This document shows, piece by piece, positions 25,601 through 38,000 of a stretch of 64,000 nt of DNA. The DNA comes from Klebsormidium nitens (lineage: Eukaryota > Streptophyta > Klebsormidiophyceae > Klebsormidiales > Klebsormidiaceae): contig DF237119.1 of NCBI GenBank assembly GCA_000708835.1, positions 62,001 to 126,000 on the forward strand. Reading direction: 5' to 3'. The notes under the pieces were generated by a model. It was not told where the DNA came from and searched no databases. It was given only the letters and a program-made list of their open reading frames with translations. How positions within the stretch are numbered: position 1 is the stretch's first letter; every line of letters starts with the position of its first letter. A program made the position numbers and the translations under genes.

Positions 25601-26050
25601 GCAGCGGTTTCTGTTGTCACAGGATTCCCTACATGCAAATGATTGAAAACACTGTGAGCAACTTCTCTGTAAACCAGCGAAAAGTGCAGATAGAATATTG
25701 TGTCACCTGTGCCCGGCTGCATCATTCCCGACTGCCGTTCACCAAGTCCTTCGACTGCACTGCTTTTTGCGACGATCTGAGCAACATCCTGCTTTTCTTG
25801 AGCTCTTGTGTCCGTCGACACTCTGACGTTCTCAGTTATGCTTCCGCTTCTTGGTTGTCTCAGGTATGTAACATACTTCTGCAACTTCGGGTTCTACGAG
25901 TGCAACATGATGCACACGGCTTTGAAGGTGGCAGCGATCGCCCTTGCTGCCACGATTGTCGAGTCACTGCCCATCACAGATACATTCGATGATAACGTTA
26001 CAGTTCCGCTCACATGCGTTGCTGTTGGCTCGTTACTCTTCCCAGCCTGA
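22690..26050 (+). CDS. VTE5: Phytol/farnesol kinase, plastid-type (VTE5/FOLK family)
   Basis: Six exons join in exact phase: 22690-23373, 23693-23760, 24055-24186, 24733-24848, 25411-25528 and 25864-26050, giving 434 aa. The first about 160 residues are Ser/Arg-rich and non-conserved, fitting a plastid transit peptide. Hydrophobic segments follow. Family signatures are KLVHISSGLLFMLFWPVF, REGDRRELLGGPLYYV, MCAGDGIADIVGRRFGKGLK plus LPYNKSKSWAGSAAMF, and ESLPI...DDNVTVPL near the end, which are typical of plant phytol and farnesol kinases. The enzymes are membrane proteins that phosphorylate a prenyl alcohol with CTP or another NTP; phytyl phosphate feeds tocopherol and phylloquinone synthesis after chlorophyll breakdown. 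VTE5 and FOLK cannot be told apart by eye, so the symbol is provisional. Exon 4 has a duplicated acceptor (separate entry). Confidence 0.92.
24706..24745 (+). repeat. 22-bp tandem duplication creating two acceptors at kinase exon 4
   Basis: CACAGGGAACTGCTTGGC occurs at 24706-24723 and again at 24728-24745. Both copies carry a CAG|G acceptor. The downstream one (exon from 24733) keeps the kinase frame. The upstream one adds 22 nt and shifts the frame through to a TGA near the exon end, which would truncate the protein before the GDG motif. Confidence 0.8.
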
Positions 26051-27077
26051 TCACTGGGACTCAAGAGGTTGATTAGCTCGGTCGGGACTAGGTTAGCGGA
26101 GGACAAGACAGGCTGCGCCATTTCAGCCTCACGACGATCAGAGTGGCTCAGGCCAGAGATACATCATAGAATCATACGTAGTCTAGGGACACGCTCAGTC
26201 GTGGCGGATATAGAAAGTGCATGATGCTTGCGGCGGTTTTGCGAGGAGATTTGAAGCGGCTTAGTTTACATAATATGTTGATTGATCAGACGACTGGACA
26301 AAAGCTTGGCCGAGGTTTTGCCAACTTAGATTGTGCCTACCAATCACGAGTCCGTGGGGCCATCTAAGTATTGCTAAGTTGGCGTTGCCTGCGACTAGCC
26401 TCTGAAGCTTTGATCAACATGTATTTGGTCAGGATCCACACTCACAATACCGCTTAGTTCGCAAAGGTGGTGTTGCGCGCCACGTCCGACATGATTAAAA
26501 GGGGATGAGCTTAATGTTCCAGCCAAGGTTCTACTTGCAGACAAATGCATGTCAAATGTGACGTGCACCTCTTGCTGGCATCCTTGACGAGAATTCTGCA
26601 CTCTCTAGCAGTGCATGTATACATATGCATGCAAACATCGAAAATACTTCATGCAGCAAGCTGCTTAGCTTGGAATAATTGCACATGGGTCCATTAAACC
26701 ATGTGCTCGCAGAAAAGTGCACTCCAAAGCAGATTATGAGGATCATGTTGTTCTGGACATACAACTGGATTCGCAAATGATATGTAGCCAGCACTGTGCA
26801 TGCCTGCTACAGAATACCTTTGGATTGAAAGCTCAACCAAAGCTTCCCATTATTGCAGTTGAATGCGTGCTCAATCAATCATCCCACGAGAAAAGTGTAC
26901 CCTATGGAACTCATCCCTAACTGTGTGCTTTATATCCAGCACTGTGAACCTTCTTCCGTCTATCTATGACTATATTTACAAGGGCTGTAAGTTCACCAGG
27001 TTCTGTAAGCCAGCACCCAAGTCCGTAACTACTTCAGAAGAGATAATAGATTAGTGCAATCAGTGTAGCAGGTTAGA
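26051..27077. other. Intergenic, no gene seen
   Basis: AT-rich convergent gap between the kinase stop and the stop of the minus-strand gene at 27078. It has short ORFs only, and no repeat or RNA gene is recognised. Confidence 0.55.
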
Positions 27078-28555
27078 CTACTTTCCCCTCGATCGAGACT
27101 GGAAGTTAGACATCCCAGCGCCCGGAGAGGGCCCTCCCAGACTATCTCCGAGCGGAGACGGAAGCATCGGGTCTTGAGGGCTAAGCATGTTCTCAAGGCC
27201 TATTCCAGACCCTGTGCTCCTAAGAGGGAACCGATTTGGGCCCGTAACAGTGGGCCCCAGCGAAAAGTTCCTCCGTAAGCTTAGGGGCTGGTAATACGGG
27301 CTCCCCATCCTGCTCCCAAACCCAGCCTTCGGCGAGACCACCGATGCGCGCTCTCCCCCAAGATAGTACCGATCATTCCGCTGGTCCCAAGAAGCACTAT
27401 GCATCAGCCGGGTGCGCTCCCCTGGTCGGTCCCAGTCCCCAGCAATGCCTGCACTTGGGCCCCTTTCTGATTCTACCTGTGGCTTGGCATTTCGATGTGG
27501 GGACCCCCCGTCAGGAAGCTCGCCTTCCTCCAGCGCTTCGTCGTCTTTTTTCAGGGGGGCGGTAAACTGGTTTGCCGTAGCAAGGGGGGACGGGTGGCTC
27601 GAGGATGCGCTCGGCAGAGGGGATGCGTTTGGCATGTAATAGTTGGGAGAAACAGTTAGTGAGCTGGGTGACGGGACGGGCGACGCTGTAAGAGGCGGCC
27701 GCACAAACTTTCTCGAGTCCTCCCGTACCAGGACCTGTTTTAGCTGCTGGACAAGCTTATGCTTCTTGCTCTCCAGCTTGTTCAGTTGCTCTTCTAGCTC
27801 CGCTTTTTCTACCGCCTTTCTTTCCTCACCCTCCGCAGATGGTGACGCCTCCCCTTCCTCTTCCTGCGGTGTCTCCCGCCCCAGATCTTGCACGGTTTTC
27901 CCATTTCTGGTCAGAGCATCATCCTCAGCGTTTGGTAAAACCTCTGAATCTTGGTCAATATTACCCCTAGCCCGGGTGCCCTCGTCACCTTCTGCTGCTA
28001 ACCCCCCATTCAACCCATCCCTTTCTGCAGCATCCAGAAAGTTTCCTAGCCTACTCCCTTCCTCATTACCTTCTTCCGCTTCCCCCTCCCTTTCCTCCTC
28101 GACGGCCCCTGCAGGCCCTGCGCCATTATTACCCACTTCTACCGTCCTTTCGCCTGCCTCCTTATCCTCGCAATGCGGCCCCGCTGACTCGGCTGGCGGC
28201 CCTCGCTCTGCCTCTTCATTACCATCAATCTGCATCGGGTCCTCTCCATTGGGGAGCTTATCTGAGAGATTACCCTTGTCCCCTCTCTCCGTCCCTGAAT
28301 TTAGAAGCACGATTAGACTGTCCAGCGTGTGTCGGCGCCTCTCCAGCAACGCCCGGAACACGCCGTGGCTCAGCACCTTCTTGGGGAGCGGGTAAATCCG
28401 CGGTACACGGTGCTGGGAGGCCACCATCGCGAAGGGCGCTGGGAGACCTCCTCGAGACAGAGCGCCTTCTGCCAGAGCTGCATGTGTAGCCTTAAAGTTA
28501 GGGCTGAGCGCACTTTGTTCTGCAGGTCTTCGATGTCGGTTGCCAAGTCCGGAGA
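27078..28555 (-). CDS. Unassigned coiled-coil, acidic and Ser/Pro-rich protein
   Basis: A 449-codon frame runs from ATG 28427 to a stop at 27078. It opens with a helical segment (VLSHGVFRALLERRRHTLDS) and continues with a long acidic Glu/Gly-rich stretch. A coiled coil follows (ELEEQLNKLESKKHKLVQQL), then a Ser/Pro-rich tail with SPYYQPLSLRRNFSLGP and many SP sites. Upstream, 28448-28555 reads in another frame as good protein (DLATDIEDLQNKV, QLWQKALCLEE) behind an acceptor-like CACAG. The two would join in phase if 28413-28447 (35 nt, GT...AG) were removed. This is either a very small intron or a frame error, so the true start is unsettled. I do not recognise the family. The gene is divergent from the golgin, 480-610 bp away. 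The plus-strand ORF at 27643-28395 is a GC-rich shadow. Confidence 0.6.
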
Positions 28556-29034
28556 CTGTGAAACGGCGCTGGTCCAGGCCATTGGGTACGTACGATCTGA
28601 CTGCGCTCGTGGTTTGAAAATTTCATGCGACGGCCGGCCGAGGGGCAACTTTGAAAGAGTGAAGGTTTTCACACTCAGTTGGCAAGCTCCAGGAATCAGG
28701 ATCTTTGCACTTGCCATTGGTGTAGCTAGCTGTCCAGCGCTATCCAAGGACCAGAGCTCAGGACTGCACGCGAAGAATGCCTCTCGGAAAGGAGTCGCTC
28801 GCTTCTTGCGCTGCGTTCTCTGCAAACCCTAACACTGAAGCAGTGACACGAAGGGGCGGCCCAGCGTACGATCAGGGCACATATGTAGTTTGACCTGTAG
28901 ACTTTCCCTTGGAGACAGCGGGCAGCACGCATAGCATACAAGGAGGAAGGCTGCATCTCCCTTTTGAGCTTTTGATCCATGCTGGTGGTCTCTGTCCGCT
29001 GATCTAATCTTCGGCGGTTGTCTGGCTACATACA
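28556..29034. promoter_or_regulatory. Divergent intergenic region upstream of the golgin
   Basis: This stretch separates the minus-strand gene (start at or above 28427) from the golgin ATG at 29035. It should contain both promoters. I see no clear TATA box or repeated element, and further 5' exons of the minus-strand gene may lie here. Confidence 0.35.
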
Positions 29035-32000
29035 ATGTGGAGCTCAATTGCAAAGTTGAAGGACAACTTTGCCGCAATTGCAAATGATGTGCTTGATACT
29101 GCGGACGAGCTAGAGAATGATGAGGAGGTCAAGAGCCCGGATGGGTATAGAGGACACCACGAAGAGCGGGGCGGTGCAGATGGACCGGCAGATCTTGAGC
29201 TACATGAGGATGTCGATCTAAACGACCGCTCCCAGGCAGACGTTGAAGCCGAGGTAGGCCTATGCGCCCTCATGTTGGGGTTTATGTGAGCTTGTTTGAT
29301 TATCCAGTCAATGATCTGCGCTGGTCAACTGGTAAAAAGTAAGGCAATGGAGGGTTTCTTATATTCTGGATACAATGAAACCAAGCGTTATGATCTGGGG
29401 ATAGTGCTCCGGAAGCGATTCACCAGAAGGAGTTGTCACATTCTGAAGTTCTTGTTCGCATGGAGTATCCTTGTTAGATCTTGCAATTCTGAGGACCAGC
29501 GTGCCGATCTGAGAGATTTCAGGGCTGCTCTAATTGCCCCTATGCAGCTCCGATGGTACAAGGCTGAGGTGGAGCGCCTGTCTGCAAATGACTCCGACAT
29601 TCAAGCTCTGTCAACAAACTACTCCAGCCTGCTCCGTGAGCGGGAGGTGAGGCCGTCAGGACTGTTGGCAGCCTCTCGAAGATCTTTCCTTGTTGAGCAG
29701 TCGTTGGCGCCAAAGGCTGAGGCGTAATTGTCGAAGGGCACCAAAGGACTGTTATGTTCTCTGTGCAGTTGCGCAGCCTTGCATTGGTCAAACTTCGTTC
29801 AAGTTTCTCTGAATATTGTCTGACAAAGATGAATCTTCCCCACTGCAGTTGGACATTCAGCGCTTACAAGAACAGAACAAGAAGCTCGATGACGAGTTGC
29901 AGGTTACGCGGCAGGAGCGAGTTTCACAAGAAGAATCCAAGAGGTTGCAAGACAGAATCAAGGTACCGCTCTGCGAACCAGTCTAGCTTTACGTGGAGTT
30001 GCCTCTTGATTCACCAGTCAAGGGAGACTATCAAGCACTGCTTGGAAATGTAAACCGAACACACTCTTACGGATGAAGTGTGTGAAGTAGTGCAACCGCA
30101 TCGGTTATTCTGTTGTCCCCTGATCACTTTTCGGGCTCTGTTTTAAGTTGGACTTTATGATCACTCTTCTGGACTCTTGGTAGATATTTTAGTCCTCGCG
30201 AGCCAGATATGTTTGTCCTGAGGATTGACAAGAGTTTAGGACCCAAAACGAGAATTCGGTGGTGTATAATTGTGCAGGCTATCAGTGAGGAGTTGCAGCG
30301 AGCTGCTGATGCAAGTCAGGTAAGGGAGCACTCAACCTCGCTTGAACCCTTACTCACGTGGCCCGTTCACTTGTTACCTCGCCAGTGTCGAGGCACGGTT
30401 GGTCGGCAATGCAAGTTTCGCATCACTGGCCAACACGGAGGGCTGGACTTAATACTACCGTCTCTTCGGGCGTTCGTGCATTCGTGACTCAGAGCTTGCG
30501 ACACGGGGTCCCTGAGCCTGCGGGTGTTCCGTAAGTTTTCAGCCTTTGAATGTTGCACATGTCTCCCTCTTTGGCGAAACTGGGCTGGTTCCTTGTTCGA
30601 ACATCACATGCTAGAGGCTGGCGCAACCTTCTGTTTCCTTTGAACAAAACCCCCATCATTGCTGCAGGAGCAACTGGCCTCTCTGCAAGACCACCACCGG
30701 CAGCAGACGAGCGCTCTTCTGCTGAAGCACAAGAAGGAGTTGGAGGAAGCGCGGGCAGAAGCCTCGGTTTCTGCAAACGGGCACGATTCCAATGGTTTCG
30801 TATCTACAGAGGATTTGCAGGCGAGGGTCCAGGAGGCTTTGCTCAGGGCACAGGATGCAGAGAAGGCCCTACAGCGGGCGCAAGAGAAGGAGAAGGTGAG
30901 TTTCCATGCGTGTGGGGGGTGGTTGCGGAGACAAACTCTGTAGCCTGTGTAGGAAAAAGAGTCGCATGGTGGAAAACATGTTGTGGTTTAAGTCTCCCTT
31001 TTTCAGTCCTTCGTGAAAATTAGGTTCTTGCTCCGGAAGTTCGGTGATTGATTTAAATGAGAAGTGTCGCGGGAGGGGTTCCCTTCCCTTTTGTTAATGA
31101 TCTGGAGCCCAAGCCCCTTCCGTCTTCAGACTCTTCTTTGACGAAGGACCAATCGGAACGATCATTTTATAAAAGATTACAGGCACTGTTGTTGTATACG
31201 GTTTGGGGCTTATCGAACCTCAAGCCCCTCCATGTTCAGACCGTTTCACGTCGATGCAGGACCTCACAAAGCAGTTGGCGGAGAAAGGAAAAGCGAATGA
31301 GCAGGTCCAGGCCTCGCTTGGACAAAGAGAAGCTGAATTGACCAAAGTGAAGGCTGTCCTTGCAAATCAGGAAGCGGCTCAAAACGAGGCTCAGCAGCAA
31401 CTCAAGAGTGAGCCTTCTCGCCTAATGTATCTTTCCAAGTGTGCGATCTGTTCAGGCCTCAATGTTTGCGTTCGTATACGTTGCAGTCTCGAGGGCATCT
31501 CAAACGAAACGATGCACCGTCCAAAAGCAAACCAACTGGTGCGTAATGATCTACCCCGAGAAAGTCTGATATCTCGACGCCTCAATAAGTTGCTTTTTTT
31601 CCGTGTACAGAGAAAGAGGACGAGACCATTGATGCCAATGAACGAGCGAGCCAGCTTCAAACGGAACGAGATCAGGTACGTCATTTTTCCGAGAAACTTC
31701 TGTATGCTGAGTGGTGGTCGTTATGTTTCGTATCGTGCTTTAAAGAATGGACCGTTGATTCGACGTTTCTGTCCAACTGTTTGGAAGAAACAGCTCAGGA
31801 ACCACTGAGGTCGGAATGGATGAGTTGGTCGTCACACTGTGCGAGTAGGAGCGGCATTCTGTTGATTCTAAGGAAATTACTAACACCCTTAGGGATATCT
31901 GAGCGCGGCATGCGAACTATATTTGCGTAGATTTGAGAGGTGCCGGTCATCAACTTCCTGTATCCTTGTTCCACTTGCTTTCTAGACGAGGGTCACGCGT

Positions 32001-35000
32001 TTCGCCGAACTTCCCTCTGAAAGTGCAAGCGCACTTTGTCGGTGAAGTTGTGCGGAAGTCTTTCTTAGTCTCTCGAAAGACGGCTCAAGTCCTCCCTGGT
32101 TGCTTCTGGTGCAGCTTCTTACAGAAATGCGACGTCGGCAATCGGCGCAGGAAGAGGCGGAAACAGCTGCAACGATGCTGAGGGAGCAGATCCAGGAGGC
32201 GCTTGCGCAAAAAGAAAGTCTGACTGGCCAGCTTACGGTGAGATTGCTGGGTTCAGGTTTCAGCCATACTGATGCAGAGAGGGTAAGGTAGTTTCATTCC
32301 AGAAATTGCCTGTGCTTACCTTACGCGCTGCTACTTCCGAAAAGGTCGTAAGACTCTGGGGTATTTTCCTGCAGTTAATGCCATGACGCATGACGTTGTG
32401 ATTGTGTGATCGAAGGTCGCCAAAGATCCATCGATGTTCGACGTCAATGGTGAAGACTTAAGCCGTCTTGTCATTGGGGAACTACGATTGACGAAGTTAT
32501 TGTGTTTGCGTCTTGTTGTCGTGCTTTTGCACATTGGGATCACTGGGTGATAAGGATCGTCAACGGCGATGCTAGATTTTGGCGAGTCGGCGTTGCCAAT
32601 GACGGTTTGCTTTATGCGACCTTTGTCCGAAGGAATTGTTCGATCGAGTCGCTCGAATTAAGATCGCTGCACCACGCCTGTACAACACGGACTTCTTTAA
32701 GTGGTTCACATGCTCGACGCTTTGCCGAGACGGCGACCTCACAGTCGACCGACAGCCTTTGTTCTGAAATTTAGGCCTACTCGATGTCTTGCAGACATGC
32801 ATCTCAAGTCCATCTTCGAGTACACATGTTACACCCACGAATAAGTGACGACAGAAAGTATTGTACATGCTTTGTTGAATTGTTGCAGACTGTATGACAG
32901 GATAGGCAGATTTTGAAACGTCAGCACACGTAGAGCCAAGCTCATGTTCCGTCCTTGTCGCTCAGGCACTAAGATCGGAGTTGGACACGTCATCACAAGC
33001 GGGACAGAAAGAGGCGGAGGACCTGCGCGAGCGCATTTCACGGGTCGAGCGAGAGTCGGCTGCCTCAAGATCAGCAGACGCGCAGGCGCACGAGAGAGAA
33101 AAGGCGGAGATCAGGTACGACTACGAGAAGAGGGTAAGCGAGTTGCGGGGCACGATCGAGCAGCAGGAAGAGACACTACGGACGTTGCGAAGACAGCAAG
33201 AGGAGGGGGGCGAGCCGAGCACGGAGGCGGCAGCAAGGGAGGAGGAGCTAACGAGGATGAAGCAAGAGGTAAGCGGGGAGGAAGATTGCTTCCAGAGTGA
33301 GAGCGAGTGTCGTCACCAAACTGGCTCCACCATATTTAGGAAGGCTCGCTGTCGTGATCCACAAAAGTAGTCCGGATGACCGGTTGCTTCCAGAATGGGC
33401 GGAGACTATGTTACGGCCTGCTAGGACTCTGACGTTGTCCACCACCTTTCGCTTGACTTTCTGATCATTGAGCTTGCTGCGAACTCGGTGTTTTGTGATG
33501 CATTTGAAGACTTCTGGGTCAGGACAGTGCTCGACTCGTGCAGACGCAACTTTCCGAATGGCTGCCCACTCGCATTCTTACCCCGCAGACTCCCGGGCGC
33601 ATTGTTGACGACGTCGATGAGCTTATTGTGGCCCCCATACACAAGTCACATGTGTGCTGCTTGCCTGCAGGTCGGCATCCTGCAAGAACGTCTGCGGAGC
33701 TCCGAGGAGGCGACAAGCCGGCAAAGCGAGGAGCACCAGAAAGAGCTGGCCCGGACAGTGGAAGAGAAGGACAAGGCTAAGCGGGATCTGGCCCGGTTGA
33801 AGCAGCATCTCCTCGAAAAGGTAGGAAAGCATATGTGCTTCCGCCGCCGGCTTGGTCGACTCAACCTTGCTCCATGTCAGGGCGCTGCTTTTGTCTTTTG
33901 TTTATGCGGAGGGGCTCGGTGTTCAAAAGGATCGACTCCCAAATTAGCCTGTTTTTTTCCCTTGGCGGCACTGTGTAAAGTCGGGGTTGTGCAAGCGCAT
34001 CCTTCTCCCACCTTTGCCTTGGGCTGTATCCTCATATTCGAGGGGAAATAGCTTCATCAGTACAAAACGGCTTGTCTCCTCATCCCTTTGCAGGCGGAGG
34101 AAGAGTCCGAGAAGATGTCAGAGGACAGCACGCGGATTGCGGACCTGGAGGCGCGTTGTGTGGGCCTGGAGGCGCAGCGAAAAGCGCTGGAGGAGCGCCT
34201 GGCAGCAACTAGAGCGGAGCTCGAAAAGGAGCGGGCGACGTCCACGCAGGGCGTACAGGCGACCGCAGACGAGGTCGAGCGCTTGAGGGGCGAGCTAGAT
34301 GAGGCCCTCGTGAGTCGGCGACTTTTCCTTGCGTTGAGGATGCTTTGGAGTTCTGTACATGTCTTTTCAATTTAACCTCGACAAGAAGTAGATAGTCATT
34401 AGGCCTATCAGTTGAACCTGTACTGGGCAAAGCTATGATGGTGCGTGCTAGCAGTAGAGACCGGGCCTGCCGAATGTAGAATAAGTGCTTTTTGGAATTT
34501 TGGCGTCAAAAGTTGCCAGGATGCAACGGTGTCTCGGTATGTCACGTCGGCTGGTTCGCCGAAATTTTGCCCTCACGGTTTGGGAAGGCGCTAGGCGTAC
34601 CTCTCTTTCAGCCCGAGGATTGCTGCATCGGTGTCTGGTTCTCAAAGCTGCTCTTCGAAGTTCTGATGCACAATCGCTCTTGCACAGCTCGGTTCTCGGT
34701 TCCGATGGATGAGTTCGAGCGTTGCTATTAACACACGTCGGTCAAAAAATTTCACTGGCGGGTCTCTGTGACTCGGAAACATATGTAAGGTTTGCAGAGA
34801 TTCAAATACAGCAGCAGTTTCGTAAGAAGTTTCTCCACAGGAAGTCTCTCCGTCCTTGTCCTGTTCCGGGTTCTACAGTTGCTTCGTGCGCCGTTCTTTG
34901 GTGTTAGTGCCCGTTGGACGCAAAGCATCTGTAGTGAGTTCCAAATAAGTCCCTTGTTCAGCCAGTCTGGTCAGCACACCATGTGGTCTTCTGCAGGCGA

Positions 35001-38000
35001 GCTTGTCGAGCAAGGACATGGAACTGGTGAATCTAAACAGCGCGCTCGGGCAGTACTACGCAGAGACTGAGGCCAAGGTGAGGCGGTCCGTCCATCTTTT
35101 CTAATCTTTTCCGGCTCCTTCGTACTCGATTGCTGCTCTCAGGGCTCACTTTTAACAGCAGCATGAAAGCAAGGAGATGAACCATAACGAAGGCCGTTCT
35201 TTCTCTTGTATGGTGTTTCTGAAGCAAAGACGGATCCCTTTGTGCAGGGGCGCTTGACGCCGTCCCCTGATTGCTTCTCTTCCACTCTGGCACTGGACTT
35301 TCGTGTTGAGATGCTCCGCGCTTGATGGTCGGGTGGCTAAAATCACAGGCGTACTCTTGAAAAACGGTTTTGGTCTTGAAAAGTTGGCCTACTAGAACGA
35401 TTCCCATGCTCCCTTTTAAGACTCCTCAGCTCGTTCAGGTTTTTTGCTTGTCCAGGTTTCCATTCCCGGAGCGCCCAGGTATTGAGTCTTACGTTCTGGG
35501 TTAGAATTCAAACTCACGACCTATATTGGCCCCTTCTTCAGCCGTCAGAACCCGAAGCCCGACGGATTCTACGACACGTCAAACCAGAGGCCAAACGAGT
35601 CACGCTCATCATTGCACTCGCATTTTGCAGGAGCGGTTGCAAGGAGAGTTCCACCAGGCGCGGGAGGAGCTCAGCAGGCTTGCGGTTGAACTGGAGGTGA
35701 GCTTGCTTCCATTTGGGGCTCCTCTTGTGCTGCTTCGTGTGCGGGGAAACAGGTCGGAGTATGCAGAAAGCAGTGTCTGCAAGAGTAGCAGAGAAGCAGA
35801 GCAAAGGTGGCGGCTGTCAAGTCCTGTATGTGTTGGAACCTCGGAAACTCGACAAGCCCATGGTTGAAACCTGCGGGGCGCCCTCTTTTTCAGGCTTCAA
35901 GAAAAGCAATCTCCGCAAAAGAGGCCGAGAAGCAGAGCGCAGCGGAGAAGGTGGCGGCTGTCGAGGCGCGGGTGGTCGCCGCGGAGCGCGGCAAGGCGAA
36001 GCTGCAGGACGAGATCGACCGGCTGCGCAAGGCGCTGGAGCAGAGCATGACTCGGATACACAGGATGTCGTCCGACTCGGACCAGTACGTCGACAGGTGA
36101 GCGGCCGCGTCCGATGCGGACGGTATTTTTAAACTTGAAAGTTGTTGCGATCGACTTGGACCGTTATTTCAGACGAAGCGAGCTGTTACAGTAGATTGAG
36201 TTTCACACGTGCCTTCTCTGGCAAATTTTACACAGGATGTCGTCGTCCGACTTTTGACCGTACGTCGACAGGTGAACGGTCTCGTCGGAGGCGGATAGTA
36301 TTCCGGAGACTTGAGTCGTTGCGACCGATTTGAACCACTTTCGAAAGGAAGCGAGCTTTTGCTAAGAACATGAGGATTGCAGTGCGTGCTTTCTTTAGAA
36401 AATTTCACACAGGATGTCGTCCGACTCGGACCAGTACGTCGACAGGTGAGTGCCGCGTCGGAGGCGGAATTGATCCGGATTAGAGTTGTTGCGACCGATC
36501 TGGGCCAATGCTTTAAGGGAGCGAGCTTTTGCGGTGTATCTGGGGACGGTAGTACGTGCTTTCTCGTGAAGCTTCACACAGGACGTCGTCCTCCGACTCA
36601 GACCAGTACATCGACAGGTGACGTTTGCGTCTGACGGGAAAGGCACTCTGGAATTCATTGGTCCGGTAATTCGGACGGGTTGGGTTGGTAAAAGGAAGGG
36701 GGTTGCTGTGTGTGGGAGCGCGTGAGTGTGTGTCGCGGTTGTCTTTCGGCCCAAGAACTGGTTACTGGATTTACTCTTCTCGAGAACGAAGAAACATTTG
36801 GAACTTGAGTCGTGGCGAGCGACTTGGACCAGTGCTCAAAAGAGGCTCTAGTGCCATTTAAAGGATTTTCGTTCCTTAGTACGTGCGCTCTTTTGTGTAT
36901 CTCGCACCGAATCGGCAACGGGTTCCGTATCTGGCCAGTTGTCGGCATGCCACGGGCCATTCTCGAAGAAAACAGAACACCATGTACAGAAGACTGTATA
37001 TGGGTGTACTTGTCTCAGAGATGGAGCCGTCCCGTAAGGCAGACCTTGACTCTGTTATACCTTCTTTAAGGCGCCTTCTTGCTTCCGCTTCTGCTTGGCA
37101 GCTTGCGGTCTAGTCCAGGTTTCTCACTCTTGTTCTTCTGCACCTGCAGGAGGATCGTTATCAAGCTCCTCGTCACGTACTTCGAGAAGCGGCATAGTGC
37201 CGAGGTAGGTTTCCCCGTGTCTTCGCGCTTCCGAGTTGTTGAGGATGCATGCTTCCTCCCTCTCGGTAGCTTTACTGGTTTGTCCGTCTGCAAGTTCGCG
37301 TCACTCATTCTCGAGGAGACGCTAATATCAGCTTTGCCCAGCACTTCAAACGCTTCACGAAGGTCTTCTTTTGACCTAACAGACTTCCTTGGATTGACGC
37401 TGGCCGTTTTCTTTGGTCCAACCTCTAAAACTCCGAACATTGTCAGACTCGAAGTCTCATGTCGGAGCCTATCCGTCGCTGCTAGCTACTGCGGATATGG
37501 TCAAATCTTGCAATTAATCGTGATACAATTGTGGGATTCGTAGTGCTAAATTGGTCTAGGTTCGAAGCCACAACGTTTCAGACCAAAACATTACTTAGTC
37601 GCGCACAACATCACCGTCTTCAGCTCAGCTCGTGTTCTCTTTTCACAGGCTCTTGACCTCATGGCCCGCATTCTGGGCTTCACCGAAGAGGACAAGAAGC
37701 GGGTCGGGTTGGCCCAACTCGGGCGCCGGGGAGTGGTCTCCGGGGTGTTGGGCGCACCGGGCCGCATTGTCGGCGCCGTGTTTGGGGGCGCCAGCGCGCC
37801 GTCGTCGCCACGGGCCTCCGTCAGCGACCGGGATCCGGTACGGCACGTTTCGTCTTTTGGTTGCTTCAAACGGGTCGGATTCAAAAAAAACTTTCTTTTT
37901 TTGACACTCATATTTGAGCGCTACATCCTTTCAATCGTTCTGATGCCGAAGTCCTTCTGATGCCGAAGGACTTCAGCATCATACTCGAGTGTAGAAAAAG

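Noticed and set aside
27643-28395. 250-aa plus-strand ORF opposite the coiled-coil gene
   Set aside because: Ser/Pro-rich translation mirrors the Glu/Gly-rich sense frame; it is a GC-biased shadow with no domain or splice links.
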